From positions 1 to 64,000 of the forward strand of contig DAISJM010000016.1 in NCBI GenBank assembly GCA_036821485.1: a DNA stretch of 64,000 nt, in the 5' to 3' direction. A program made the translations under genes and the position numbers. Positions 9,590 to 19,149 of the stretch are shown in pieces; within the stretch, counting starts at the first letter, position 1; every line of letters starts with the position of its first letter. The notes beneath the pieces are model-generated. The model saw nothing but the letters and a program-made list of their open reading frames with translations, had not been told where the DNA came from and ran no database searches. The stretch comes from DAISJM01 sp036821485. Lineage in GTDB: Bacteria; Verrucomicrobiota; Kiritimatiellia; CAIQIC01; JAGNIJ01.

Positions 9590-10013
9590 CCTCGCCCTCC
9601 GGTTCCCCGTCGCTGCCGTAGCTGATGATCTCAAATGCCTCACCGCTGCGGCCGGGGACAACATAGATATACTCATTGCCCCACGGATCTTTTGGCACGC
9701 GCCGGGATTCCAGGTAGCCTTCCTGGGGATAGCGCTGGGGGATCGGCTCCGTGGTGGGCTTGGCCACGAGGGCTTCGAGGCCCTGTTCCTGTGACGGCTG
9801 CAGGCCCTGTTCGCTGCGGTAGAGTTGGATGGCGGTCTGGAGCTGACGGATCTGCATCTTGGCCGTGGATATTCGCGCCTCGCCGGGCTTCCGGAGCACG
9901 TTTACGGCAACGATGCTGGCGAGGAGGGTGATGATCATCACCACGACCAGGATTTCGATGAGGGTGAATCCTGCCTGCGACGGCCGGCGGTCCTGCAAGG
10001 TTTTCCGTTTCAT
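9555..10013 (-). CDS. gspG: Type II secretion major pseudopilin GspG
   Basis: A 152-residue major pseudopilin. The leader ends in SQAG and is followed by FTLIEILVVVMIITLLASI, the N-methylated helix with Glu5. Hallmarks of GspG follow: a PKDPWGNEY motif and a YGSDGEPEGEGEAADI tail that matches the calcium-binding C-terminal loop. It overlaps the upstream DNA polymerase gene by ATGA and the next pseudopilin gene by 35 bases. No gspD, gspE or gspF is in the window, so the rest of the secretion machine must be elsewhere. Confidence 0.9.
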   Translation of the reverse strand: MKRKTLQDRRPSQAGFTLIEILVVVMIITLLASIVAVNVLRKPGEARISTAKMQIRQLQTAIQLYRSEQGLQPSQEQGLEALVAKPTTEPIPQRYPQEGYLESRRVPKDPWGNEYIYVVPGRSGEAFEIISYGSDGEPEGEGEAADISSASL

Positions 10014-12319
10014 GCGTCCTCGGATTGATCGGGTTCCATGCCCAGGTCAAACTCGGCCTGGGTATCGTCTGCGGCCATAGCATCAAACTTTCCGCACAGG
10101 GCGTCAAGCTTCGCCAGGTAGTAGGGCACATTCTCGTCCCGCTGGTCGGGGTTCCAATCGGCCACGAGTTTCGCGGAGGAATGGACCGCGACGCTCTTCA
10201 CTGTGCCGGTGACATAGTAGGACACCTGGTCGCCCGCCCGGTAATCGCGGCCTGAGCGAAGGGCAAGTTCATAGGCGGCGTTTCGGCCGCGGGATTTCGT
10301 TCCGACCTTGGACGAATAGGTTGAAGGCGCGTCCTGAAGCGTCTCAGTCTTCGCGAGTTTCCGGATCGGCCAGCGACGGTTCTCGATGGCATCCCGGTAG
10401 CGTGCGACAAGTTTGGGGATTTCGGCGTCGCGCGACTCGAGTGTGAGGCGCAGCCATTCCTCAAGAAAATCGCGCTGGAAGGGCTCGAGGCCGCGCGATT
10501 TCAGCGCGGCGCCCTTGATGATGATCTCGCCCCGCTCGTCGAGCAGCGCGTAGTTCTTCATCTTGTAGCTGAACATGGCGGGATACTCGCCGTCGAACTC
10601 GATGTCTATGCCCTGCGGAAGCGAGGCTTGGAAGTCTTTGCGAAAGGCGTCCAGTTTGGGCCCGGTGCAATCTTTGGGCGGCAGGAAGTAGACGCCATCG
10701 GTGTCGATTTCGATCGGCTTGCCATCATGTTTGCGGATCCAGTCGATCATCTGTTGCAGGATCGCACGGCCTTCCGCGGTTACGCGTTCCGCCATGTCGT
10801 AATCGCTGAAGCGGGCCTGGCTGAACCCGAGGTAGCCGTAGAAGGAGTTGATCAGGATTTTTAACGTGCTCTGCAAGGCGTCAAGATGGTGGAGTTCATC
10901 GGGGCCGGCTTTCTTCATGCGCGCGCGTGAGTCGAGGCGCAAAGTTCGGAGGTAGTCCAGCAGGCAGAGGAAGACGCTGAGTTCATCCGTGCGCGGCGCG
11001 AGCGAGTGCCGGAGGATGATTGAGGGATAGAGGGATCGCACGTCGCAGTGGTGCACATCGTGGACGACGCCGGTGTGGAAGATGTCGGTATAGCCGCCGG
11101 CAAACTCGCGTGGCTGGTCGGGCCGCGGGATGGAGTGTCCAACGTGCAGGTACTCGCGAAGGATCAACGCGTCGATTCGCGCGCCGCTGCCGCGCACGCA
11201 GATGTTCTGATAGGTGAATGGCAGTATCTGGCTTTGGACGAAGTAGCTGGGCGAAAGCACATTGCTGATCGACCGGGTTTCCCGGATGTCGTCGAGGGCA
11301 TACTTCATGACTTTGGCCGGGTCCTTGTCGAACGTGTGGGCGATCTCGTCGCCATCCAGGTAGGTGCGGTCGGATTCGGCGACGCCGAAATGGAGGGCGA
11401 CATCCTTGAGGCCGAGGGCATCGAGCGAGCGATGGCTGACGTCGTAAGCCTGGGCCAGGAAGAATGTATCCGCCACGTGGCGGCCGTGAATATCGATCTT
11501 TGGATAGGAGATGGTTCTCTCCGCCATGTTGAAGCGGCCGGGGCGGACCGATGGTTTGCTGCCGTCGCGTCCCAACGCGAGCTTGATGTCGTGAAGCTCC
11601 GCGCGCGCGATGAGGTAGGGGAAGTCGAACTTGAAGATGTTGTGGCCTTCGATCACGTCGGGGTCCCGTTCGCGGACAAGGGCGACAAATCGCTCGAGCA
11701 GCGCGCGCTCATCCAGGTCCGACCCGGAGAGCACGTCACTCCAGCCCGTCTGGTCCGCGAGGGCGATGGCAATGATACGGTCGCCTTCGCGCGCGGCGTT
11801 CGAGAACTCGTAAGGACCCGCGGTGTAGGTCTCGATGTCGACCTGCAGGCGGCGGACCTGGGAGAAGGTCATGCCCTTGAACAGCGTACGGCCCGTGAAC
11901 ATGAGGTGTTGCTGTACCGGATCGTTCAGGAGGAAGAAGGGCGCTGAAGGGTCCGACGGGTTGAATCGCGTCTTCTGTTTCAGCCAGGCGATGAGTTTCT
12001 GGAACTCCTTCCAGGACGAAAGCGTGACCAGCGTGTGGAGCGGATTGTTGCCCGCGAGGGGGTGGACCTCGCAGGGGCCTGCGTAACCGGTCAGGAGTCC
12101 TTCTGACTCCACCCAGAGGAAGGGGGTGAACGGTTCTGTCTCTTGGACCGTTTCATCGCCGCGACGAACAAAAAGCACCATCTCGTCGTGGCCTTTGCGT
12201 CCGGGTCGATGTTCGACATCGACGAGGCCGGTGTCGGCGTTCCATCCGAAGATGAGTTCGTCCGCTGGATGATCTGCGCTCACACCGCAACTATACGCGT
12301 GAAATGCGTTGAGAGCCAA
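10010..12319 (-). CDS. Family B DNA polymerase (Pol II-like)
   Basis: A 769-residue polymerase with intact proofreading and polymerase motifs: Exo I DIET, Exo II GHNIFKFDFPYL, Exo III YALDDIRET, motif A DVRSLYPSII, motif B LKILINSFYGYLG, motif C EIDTDGVYF and KMKNYAL. The distance between motifs A and B is short, so the fingers are reduced compared with E. coli PolB. The start is uncertain: TTG at 12319 lacks an obvious ribosome-binding site, and GTG at 12283 would give 757 residues. It lies between smc and gspG on the same strand with very short gaps. A repair or translesion role is likely by family. Confidence 0.88.
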   Translation of the reverse strand: MALNAFHAYSCGVSADHPADELIFGWNADTGLVDVEHRPGRKGHDEMVLFVRRGDETVQETEPFTPFLWVESEGLLTGYAGPCEVHPLAGNNPLHTLVTLSSWKEFQKLIAWLKQKTRFNPSDPSAPFFLLNDPVQQHLMFTGRTLFKGMTFSQVRRLQVDIETYTAGPYEFSNAAREGDRIIAIALADQTGWSDVLSGSDLDERALLERFVALVRERDPDVIEGHNIFKFDFPYLIARAELHDIKLALGRDGSKPSVRPGRFNMAERTISYPKIDIHGRHVADTFFLAQAYDVSHRSLDALGLKDVALHFGVAESDRTYLDGDEIAHTFDKDPAKVMKYALDDIRETRSISNVLSPSYFVQSQILPFTYQNICVRGSGARIDALILREYLHVGHSIPRPDQPREFAGGYTDIFHTGVVHDVHHCDVRSLYPSIILRHSLAPRTDELSVFLCLLDYLRTLRLDSRARMKKAGPDELHHLDALQSTLKILINSFYGYLGFSQARFSDYDMAERVTAEGRAILQQMIDWIRKHDGKPIEIDTDGVYFLPPKDCTGPKLDAFRKDFQASLPQGIDIEFDGEYPAMFSYKMKNYALLDERGEIIIKGAALKSRGLEPFQRDFLEEWLRLTLESRDAEIPKLVARYRDAIENRRWPIRKLAKTETLQDAPSTYSSKVGTKSRGRNAAYELALRSGRDYRAGDQVSYYVTGTVKSVAVHSSAKLVADWNPDQRDENVPYYLAKLDALCGKFDAMAADDTQAEFDLGMEPDQSEDA

Positions 12320-12353
12320 GGCTCGTGAATGCCTGGTGTTACCCCCGGAATGG

Positions 12354-15300
12354 TCAGGTGGCTGCGGGCGGCTCGGGTGTGTCGGTCGGAGCGGGCTCGG
12401 TTGAGGTTGTCTGCTCGGTGACAGATGCAGTTACTGGCTCAGCGGAGGCCGAGCCGGCTGGCTCCGGTTCGTCCTTCTTGCGTTCGTGGCGTGAGAATTT
12501 GACCGAGACGATCTTGGACACACCGCTTTGCTCCATGGTGACGCCGTAGAGCACGCTGGCTGCGCTGATCGTCTGGCGGTTGTGGGTGATGACCACGAAC
12601 TGTGAGCGGTCGAGGAATCCCTGTACCACCTTGACGAAGCGGCCGATGTTGGATTCGTCGAGGGCCGCGTCCAACTCGTCCAGCAGGCAGAAGGGGCTGG
12701 GTTTCACCATGTAGAGCGAGAAGAGCAGGGCCACGGCGGTCATGGTGCGCTCGCCACCGGAGAGCAGGGAGACGGTCTGGAGTTTCTTGCCGGGCGGCCG
12801 TGCGATGATCTCGATGCCGGATTCGAGGACATCCTCCTCGTTCACGAGGACGAGTTTAGCGGAGCCACCGCCGAAGATGCGCTTGAACATCTCCTGGAAG
12901 TTGGCGTTCACCTGCTCAAAGGTCTTGGAGAACATTTCCGTCGTGGTCTTGTTGATGCGGCGGATCATGTCCATGAGCTGCTGCTTGGCCTTCACCAAGT
13001 CGTCCTGCTGCTGGCTCAGGAAGGTGAAGCGTTCCTCAAGTTCGCGGTGTTCCTCGATGGCGACCAGGTTCACCGGGCCCATGGCTTCAAGCTTTGCGCG
13101 GATCTCGGCGATATTGGTTTCAAGCTGTTCGCGATCGGGCTGGTGGCCGTCCTCCCAGACGGGCTCGGGCTCGGCCAGCATCTGATCGGGGGTGATGTGA
13201 TAGTCAGCGGAAATGCGCTCCACCAGGTTTTGGCGACGGACGCGTTGCTCGGCGACCTCAACATCGATACTGGACTTCCGATTGCGGATGTCATCCATGG
13301 CCGCGCGCTTCTCGCGCAGCACAGAGTCGGCTGCAGCCAACACCTGTAACTTCTCGGCGCGGGCGTGCCGGGCGGCCTCCAACTGCTCGCCAAGACGATT
13401 CACGTTGTCTTGCATCGGCTGCAGGCGTGCCTCGGTGGTGGTGATGGCCGTCTGGAGATCCTGAATGCGCGATTGGTAGGAATTGATGTCCTGCGAGCGG
13501 TTCTGAATCAGCCCCTCGAGCTCGGCGATGCGGGCCTGCATCGGTTCGATACGGGCGGTCAGGTGTTCGGCTTGCTGGCGGCGTTCGGCAAAGCGGACGC
13601 GATAATCGGTGACTTCGGCCGCGGATACCTGGCGGTCTTGCTCCCGCGAGCGCAGGTCATCGGTCTTGGTGGCGATGGTGCTGCGAACCTGGGCCATGCG
13701 GTTGCGCATGTCTTCGATCTGCTGGTGGATGGCGGAACGGCGACCCTCACCGCTGGAATGCTGCTCGGTCAGCTGTTTGAGTTCCCACGCGACCGTGTCG
13801 GACTTTTCGCGAGCCTGCCCGGCTTCCTGCGAAATGATGTGATTCTCGCCTTCGCGCTGGGAGAGGCGCTTCCGGGCCTCGTCAAATTCATGGCGCGCAG
13901 CTTCAAGTCCGGCATCGAAGGATTGCTCATCGGTCTTGAGCAGCTTCAGGTTGGCCTCGGCCTGATCCATCTTCTGGCGGATGTCGGCCAGCTCGCGTTC
14001 CCATTCGGCGAGTTGGTGCTCGCGGGCGAGGGGATTAATCTCGTGCGACTCAGGCAGCCAGTACTCAAACGAACCGTTGCCGCGAAGCAAGGCGCCGGTT
14101 TGGGTGACGTAGGTAGCCTCGGGCAGGAGAGGTGTGGGGATATCGCCGACGTCCGACACGACCCGGACGTTGTGAAGAACGCGTTCGGCGAGTGGACGTA
14201 TTTCGCCTGCGCACTGCACGTGATCGAGCAGGCGCTCGCCGGGTCCGTTGAAGAAGGGGGCGGGCGCGGTCTGCGTCTTGACGGAGAGTGCGCGTAGAGA
14301 GCCTTCGCCGCGTCGGCCGATTTCACGAAGGATGTCTATCGCGAAGGCGTCATCACTTACCACGATCGCGTCGAGCCACGCGCGGAGCGCTGCTTCGAGC
14401 GCCATGCGGTAGGGCGGTTCGGCCTGCAGTCGTTCGGCCAGAGAGCCGAGGATCAGGGAGGGGTTGATGCCGAGCACGCCGGGTTCGTCGAGCAGGAGGC
14501 GTGCGCCGCCGGGGAAGCCTTCGGTCTTTGCATCCTTGGAGCCGAGCAATTCGATCTTGGCCTGGCGTGCCGCAGCTGCAGCCCGGAGACCCGCCAGTTC
14601 CTTGTCCACCTCTGCAATGGCCCGCACCTTGTCGGTGCGCTGTGCGGTCATGGTTTGCACGCGTTCGCCGGCGGTCTTTGCTTCCTGCTGCAGCTGCTCC
14701 AGACCTCTGGCCATGTCGCCTTGCCGGCCTTCAAACGCCTGCACCACGCGTTGAATCTCGCCGTGTTCGGCGGCAAGGCGCTCGCGGCGGATCACCGTTG
14801 TCCGTTCCTCGGCTTCAAGCGTGTGAAGTTCGTTTTGCAGTCGCGCGATGCGGCTTTCGAGATCTACGGACTCGGCGCCGAGTTCGTGGACGAGCTTGCG
14901 GAGCTGTTCCAGTTCGGCATCCTGCTGCACGAGGGCTTCGTTGCGTATGGAAAGTTCCTTCTCCGCGGCATCGCGCGCCGCGACAGCCTGATCCAGTTCG
15001 GCGCGATGTTCTTTGAGTGATCCGCGGTGCTGCTCGAGACGGTTGCGGGCTTCGTTGGCGTCGCGCGAATCACGCTCGGAAAGATCCTTCAGTTCCTGGA
15101 TGCGGTCCTGATTGATGCGGATCAACTCGCGCGCGCGGTCGAGTTCGGTGCGCGATTGGACGGAGGCTTCCATCGCCTCGGCGATTTGTTTCTCCGTGGA
15201 GGCGAGATCGGCGCGGATGGTGCTGGCCTGCTGGTCGTTCTGTTCCAGGTCGGCGCGAACGGCTTCTTCCTGCTCGGTGATCGAGGCGAGGCGTGACTCG

Positions 15301-16031
15301 AGCGTGGAGATTTCTTCGTTCAGCGATGTCAGGCGATCGCGTGTGGCGAAGATGTCGAGCCCGCGCAACTGTTCCTGGAGTTCCTTGTAGCGGCGGGCCT
15401 TGCCGGCCTGCCGTTGGAGCGAGATGATCTGGCGGCGCACCTCGCGGACGATATCCGCCAGGCGGAGAAGGTTGGTCTCCGTATGCTCGAGCTTGCGGAT
15501 GGCTTCCTTCTTGTCGGCCTTGAACTTGGTGATGCCGCTGGCTTCCTCGAAGACCTCGCGGCGGTCTTCGGGGCGCGAACTCAGGATCAAGTCGATGCGG
15601 CCCTGTTCCATGAGCGAGTAGGAATTGGTGCCGACGCCGGTGTCCATGAAAAGCCGCTGGATGTCCTTGAGACGGCATGGGGTCTTGTTGATGAAGTACT
15701 GGCCTTCGCCGGAGCGGAACACGCGGCGGGTGATGGTGACTTCGTTGTACTCCGTGCCGAGCGTCTGCTCGCAGTCTGCGAGAGTGATGGAGACCTCGGC
15801 CATGCCGAGGGGTTTGTGCAATTCGGTGCCGTTGAAGATCACGTCCTCCATCTTCGAGCCGCGCAGAGCCTTCGCGCTCTGCTCGCCGAGGACCCATCGG
15901 ACGGAATCTGAAATGTTGCTCTTGCCGCAGCCGTTCGGCCCCACGATGGCCGTCATTCCGGGCTCAAATTCCAGCTTGGTTCGATCCGCGAAACTCTTGA
16001 AGCCAACCAACTCCAGGCTTTTCAGGTACAA
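12354..16031 (-). CDS. smc: Chromosome segregation protein SMC
   Basis: A 1225-residue condensin ATPase. A TTG at 16031 is the start: TAGGAGGT sits about eight bases upstream and translation then gives the standard SMC N-terminus YLKSLELVGFKSFADRT. Walker A is GPNGCGKSN near residue 33. Two long coiled coils flank a hinge at about residues 510-670. The C-terminal head has the signature LLSGGERTMTAVALL and Walker B in CLLDELDAALD. An acidic Pro/Thr/Glu-rich tail of about 40 residues follows the head and is not part of the usual protein. SMC acts with ScpA and ScpB, which are not in the window. Confidence 0.95.
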   Translation of the reverse strand: MYLKSLELVGFKSFADRTKLEFEPGMTAIVGPNGCGKSNISDSVRWVLGEQSAKALRGSKMEDVIFNGTELHKPLGMAEVSITLADCEQTLGTEYNEVTITRRVFRSGEGQYFINKTPCRLKDIQRLFMDTGVGTNSYSLMEQGRIDLILSSRPEDRREVFEEASGITKFKADKKEAIRKLEHTETNLLRLADIVREVRRQIISLQRQAGKARRYKELQEQLRGLDIFATRDRLTSLNEEISTLESRLASITEQEEAVRADLEQNDQQASTIRADLASTEKQIAEAMEASVQSRTELDRARELIRINQDRIQELKDLSERDSRDANEARNRLEQHRGSLKEHRAELDQAVAARDAAEKELSIRNEALVQQDAELEQLRKLVHELGAESVDLESRIARLQNELHTLEAEERTTVIRRERLAAEHGEIQRVVQAFEGRQGDMARGLEQLQQEAKTAGERVQTMTAQRTDKVRAIAEVDKELAGLRAAAAARQAKIELLGSKDAKTEGFPGGARLLLDEPGVLGINPSLILGSLAERLQAEPPYRMALEAALRAWLDAIVVSDDAFAIDILREIGRRGEGSLRALSVKTQTAPAPFFNGPGERLLDHVQCAGEIRPLAERVLHNVRVVSDVGDIPTPLLPEATYVTQTGALLRGNGSFEYWLPESHEINPLAREHQLAEWERELADIRQKMDQAEANLKLLKTDEQSFDAGLEAARHEFDEARKRLSQREGENHIISQEAGQAREKSDTVAWELKQLTEQHSSGEGRRSAIHQQIEDMRNRMAQVRSTIATKTDDLRSREQDRQVSAAEVTDYRVRFAERRQQAEHLTARIEPMQARIAELEGLIQNRSQDINSYQSRIQDLQTAITTTEARLQPMQDNVNRLGEQLEAARHARAEKLQVLAAADSVLREKRAAMDDIRNRKSSIDVEVAEQRVRRQNLVERISADYHITPDQMLAEPEPVWEDGHQPDREQLETNIAEIRAKLEAMGPVNLVAIEEHRELEERFTFLSQQQDDLVKAKQQLMDMIRRINKTTTEMFSKTFEQVNANFQEMFKRIFGGGSAKLVLVNEEDVLESGIEIIARPPGKKLQTVSLLSGGERTMTAVALLFSLYMVKPSPFCLLDELDAALDESNIGRFVKVVQGFLDRSQFVVITHNRQTISAASVLYGVTMEQSGVSKIVSVKFSRHERKKDEPEPAGSASAEPVTASVTEQTTSTEPAPTDTPEPPAAT

Positions 16032-16119
16032 GGCGAAATACCTCCTACACCGGCAACTACAGCACAACAACCCCTTGCGCAACGCAACCTGTTGTCAACA
16101 GATCGTTAACAGCGCAAGG

Positions 16120-16149
16120 TCTATACCATGTGCGGGTCAGGCCCCGCAA
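16120..16149 (-). promoter_or_regulatory. Candidate sigma-70 promoter for smc
   Basis: On the minus strand TTGCGG (16149-16144) and TATAGA (16125-16120) are separated by 18 bases. Both hexamers are partial matches to consensus. The site lies about 90 bases before the smc start and overlaps the 16131-16148 palindrome. Confidence 0.3.
16131..16148. repeat. Small palindrome, possible operator
   Basis: TGCGGG and CCCGCA form a perfect six-base inverted repeat around a six-base centre. It sits between the -35 and -10 of the candidate smc promoter, a position suited to a repressor, but it could also be chance in GC-rich DNA. Confidence 0.3.
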
Positions 16150-16342
16150 CTACTATATGTTGGTATACTAGGCCATATTCGGCTACAAGTTAAGACCAAT
16201 CGATTGTGTCATGGGTGGGCGCTTTTCCGTGATTTGTGGCCGTTTTGTCACCTCGTAATTGAGCGTTGCAACGATCCCGGTGCACAAAGAGGATAGGCGG
16301 CTGTTTTTCGGCGTTTCAACGGATGAAAGAGAAGGCTGCAAA

Positions 16343-17500
16343 GTGACTGAGCAAGGTCTTGTTTCATTACTGGAGAAGCTGGTTTCCATCCCCAGCGTGG
16401 GCGTGATGGAGTCGGAGGATCCGGCCGTTACGGGTGAGGCGCGCATGGCCGAGTATCTGGCAGGCCACTTGTCGGCGCTCGGGTTTCGCATTGAATGGGA
16501 GGATCGGGCTTCCGGTCGACCCAACCTTATTGCCCGGCATGGCCCCGCTTCGCCCCGGCGCACGGTGATGTTCGAGTCTCACCTGGATACGGTGGGTGTG
16601 AGAGGGATGAAGAATCCTTTTGCAGCGAGGATAGAAGGTGGGCGGCTTTACGCGCGGGGCTCGTGCGATACGAAGGGGCCGTTGGCGGCCGCGCTGCATG
16701 CGTTCACACCGGAGCTGCTGGGCAAGTTGGCGGCGGCCGGGGTGGGCATCATGGTCGTCGGCGCAATGGGCGAGGAGACAGGCAACATCGGCGCGCTGCG
16801 TTTGGTAGAGCGGGGGTTGGGCGCGGATCACGCGATCATTCTCGAGCCGACGGAACTCGGGGTCGTTCACGCGCACAAGGGTGCGTGTTGGTTCGAGGTC
16901 GAGGTCGGTGGCGTGGCGGCACACGGATCGAATCCCGATCGCGGCAAGAGTGCGATCCTGGGCATGGCGCATGTGATCGAGTTCCTGCAGCGATGGATTG
17001 CCGAGGATCAGTACGCCATACGCAATGCGTTGCTTGGGTCACCGACGCTGAACATCGGCGAGATTCGCGGCGGCGCCGCCGTGAACATCGTGCCGGATCG
17101 TTGTGTGATTAGTGTCGATCGCCGCACGTTGCCGGAAGAGAAGCATGAAGACGTTCTTGCGCGCGTCGAGGCAGGACTGGGGTCGCTGAAAAAGCAGGGC
17201 CTCATCCACTCGTTTCAGATTCGGATCATCAAAGCGTCCGACGCTTTTGAAACCCGGTGTGAATGCGAACTGGTCAAACGACTGGCTGCGAGTTGCGATC
17301 GAGCCGGGGTCGGCGCGCGCCTGGAGGGCGCGGCGTGGCACAGCGACGCGGGTGCTTTTGCGAAGACGTGTGGTGAGGTGGTGGTGTTCGGTCCGGGGAG
17401 CATCAAGCAGGCGCACACGGTGGACGAGTTCATTGATTTGGATAGCCTGCGGGCCGGTTGTGATGTAATAAGATTTTTCCTCAGCGGTCTGTTGGAGTGA
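16343..17500 (+). CDS. M20 family metallopeptidase (ArgE/DapE/ACY1-like)
   Basis: A 385-residue hydrolase from the GTG at 16343, with a purine-rich GAGAAGG upstream. An in-frame TTG at 16259 would add 28 unfamiliar residues. Zinc ligands and catalytic residues of the family are visible: SHLDTV, CDTKG, GEETG (general base pair of Glu), ILEPTEL and a late His in QAHTVDEF. The central insertion after GACWFEVEVGG...AHGS is the dimerisation domain with its conserved His. Members hydrolyse N-acyl amino acids or dipeptides. The exact substrate is not evident. Confidence 0.87.
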   Translation: MTEQGLVSLLEKLVSIPSVGVMESEDPAVTGEARMAEYLAGHLSALGFRIEWEDRASGRPNLIARHGPASPRRTVMFESHLDTVGVRGMKNPFAARIEGGRLYARGSCDTKGPLAAALHAFTPELLGKLAAAGVGIMVVGAMGEETGNIGALRLVERGLGADHAIILEPTELGVVHAHKGACWFEVEVGGVAAHGSNPDRGKSAILGMAHVIEFLQRWIAEDQYAIRNALLGSPTLNIGEIRGGAAVNIVPDRCVISVDRRTLPEEKHEDVLARVEAGLGSLKKQGLIHSFQIRIIKASDAFETRCECELVKRLAASCDRAGVGARLEGAAWHSDAGAFAKTCGEVVVFGPGSIKQAHTVDEFIDLDSLRAGCDVIRFFLSGLLE

Positions 17501-17523
17501 AACGCTAACGAGAGAGGCCCGTC

Positions 17524-19149
17524 TTGGTTTCGACGCGGTGGGTAATCGGTCTCGGCACGTGCGCGGTCCTGCTCTATGTGTTCTTGGGCGGGATGAACCT
17601 GTATTGGGGTGACCTCAATCAGGACGAGGGCTGGTATCTCTACGCCGCGCGGCAGATTGCCGAGGGTCACGTCGTCTTTCGTGATTTTGCCTTCTCGCAA
17701 GGGCCTGTTTTCCCCTTGGTCTATTCACTGGCCAATTCGTGGGTGGACCGGTGGGGTATCGCGGGTGGGCGCCTGTTCACCGCGTTGCTTGGCTTGGTGG
17801 CGGCGTGTCTCGGTGCTGCCGTGGCAGCGCGCACGGCGCCGGCCCGATGGGGACGTGCTGCGGCTTTGCTGGCATTCATCCTGGCTGGCGTCAGCGTCTA
17901 CCAGAGTTACTTCACGACGATCGTCAAGACCTACGCCCTCTGCTCGGCATTCCTGATGGCGGGTGTGCTGGCGTTGTGTGCGGTGCGTGGGCGGCACGGT
18001 GGGGCGGCGGCGATGGCCTCCGGTCTTCTGATTGCTCTCGCGGCGGGTACGCGGATTTCGACGGGTATCGCGCTGCCGGTGATCTTCATCTACCTCATTC
18101 TGCGGCGCCGGGAGGTGGGTGATTCGCGCTGGTTCCTGTTTGGCGCGGGTGGTGCGGTCGGATTGCTGCTGTGGTCTCTTCCGTTTATGGTCGTTGCGCC
18201 CGAGGCCTTCCGATTCTGGATGTTGGAATACCACACTGCGCGGTCGGTGGGCGGCCTGGTGCCCCTGCTGGTGTTCAAGGTCGGGTTTGTCTCGCGACTG
18301 TTGCAGGCGTTCTTTGTTCCGCTGTGTCTCTGGGTGGCCGTCGTGCTCGTGAAACTGCTCAGGCCCGGGACCACGGGCGTGGTCGCGGCGCCGGACCACG
18401 TGCCATCGGGATTGCGCGGTGCGCTGTGGACGGTGTTGGCGGCGATTACGCTGGTGCACTTTTCTGCGCCGTTTCCCTATGAGGATTACCAGGTGGCGGT
18501 GATGCCGTTGTTTGCCGCCGTGCTGGGCGGCGCGATGTGCGCCGTGATCGCCGGATTCACAGAAGGGCGCGACGGTGCTCTCGCTGTTTCGTGGACGCGT
18601 TGGTTGCTGGCGATGGTGTTGCTTGCGTCGGCTGCTGCCTCGTTCTCATCGCCGATCAATCAGAACTGGGTGATTGCGGGGCGTGACAGGATTTGGTGGA
18701 AGCTCCGAAAGGAAGCCCCGCTGAAGGTGTTGCACGATGTCAGTCTCTGGATCGGCAAGCAGGTGCCGGTCGGCGAATGCGTGCTGCTGACGCAGGACAC
18801 CTACATTGCGGTGGAGAGCGGGCTGACCGTTCCGCAAGGATTGGAGATGGGGCCGTTCAGTTACTTTCCGGACATGCCGCGCGAGCGGGCGGAGAAGCTT
18901 CGCGTATTGAACCGCGAGATGCTCGAGGAACTGCTTCGCACAGCGCCGGCTTCGGTGGCGGCCTTCAGTGGCTATGGTTTGGCCATCCGCGCGCCGGAGG
19001 TCTCACAGCTCTCCGCAGATGAACAGATGACCCTCTGGACACTCGTCGGGGAGAACTACGGCGAGATTTGCGAGGTGCCCGATTTCGGCCAAAGCGGGAC
19101 CATGCTGAAGATCTTCCGCCGCCGTGACAGGGAGACGCCCGGCTCATGA
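17524..19149 (+). CDS. PMT/ArnT-like membrane glycosyltransferase
   Basis: A 541-residue polytopic protein with about eleven hydrophobic segments. The TTG start at 17524 has AGAGAGG about seven bases upstream. The first external loop contains NQDEGWYLYAARQIAEGH, the acidic loop of GT-C enzymes (PMT_2, ArnT) that use polyprenyl-phosphate sugars. It is coupled by ATGA to a GT2 gene that could make its lipid-linked donor. Acceptor and sugar are unknown. Confidence 0.8.
   Translation: MVSTRWVIGLGTCAVLLYVFLGGMNLYWGDLNQDEGWYLYAARQIAEGHVVFRDFAFSQGPVFPLVYSLANSWVDRWGIAGGRLFTALLGLVAACLGAAVAARTAPARWGRAAALLAFILAGVSVYQSYFTTIVKTYALCSAFLMAGVLALCAVRGRHGGAAAMASGLLIALAAGTRISTGIALPVIFIYLILRRREVGDSRWFLFGAGGAVGLLLWSLPFMVVAPEAFRFWMLEYHTARSVGGLVPLLVFKVGFVSRLLQAFFVPLCLWVAVVLVKLLRPGTTGVVAAPDHVPSGLRGALWTVLAAITLVHFSAPFPYEDYQVAVMPLFAAVLGGAMCAVIAGFTEGRDGALAVSWTRWLLAMVLLASAAASFSSPINQNWVIAGRDRIWWKLRKEAPLKVLHDVSLWIGKQVPVGECVLLTQDTYIAVESGLTVPQGLEMGPFSYFPDMPRERAEKLRVLNREMLEELLRTAPASVAAFSGYGLAIRAPEVSQLSADEQMTLWTLVGENYGEICEVPDFGQSGTMLKIFRRRDRETPGS

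Larger units (their letters stand above)
16032..16342. other. Divergent intergenic region between smc and M20 peptidase gene
   Basis: This gap holds no convincing gene. It contains the smc ribosome-binding site (TAGGAGGT on the minus strand, just before 16031), a candidate minus-strand promoter at 16120-16149 and a small palindrome at 16131-16148. The right part, 16259-16342, could code for an N-terminal extension of the peptidase from a TTG start, but that extension does not resemble the M20 family. Confidence 0.6.

Noticed and set aside
16259..16342. N-terminal extension of the M20 peptidase from TTG 16259
   Set aside because: The encoded 28 residues do not resemble the family, and GTG 16343 has a purine-rich site upstream.
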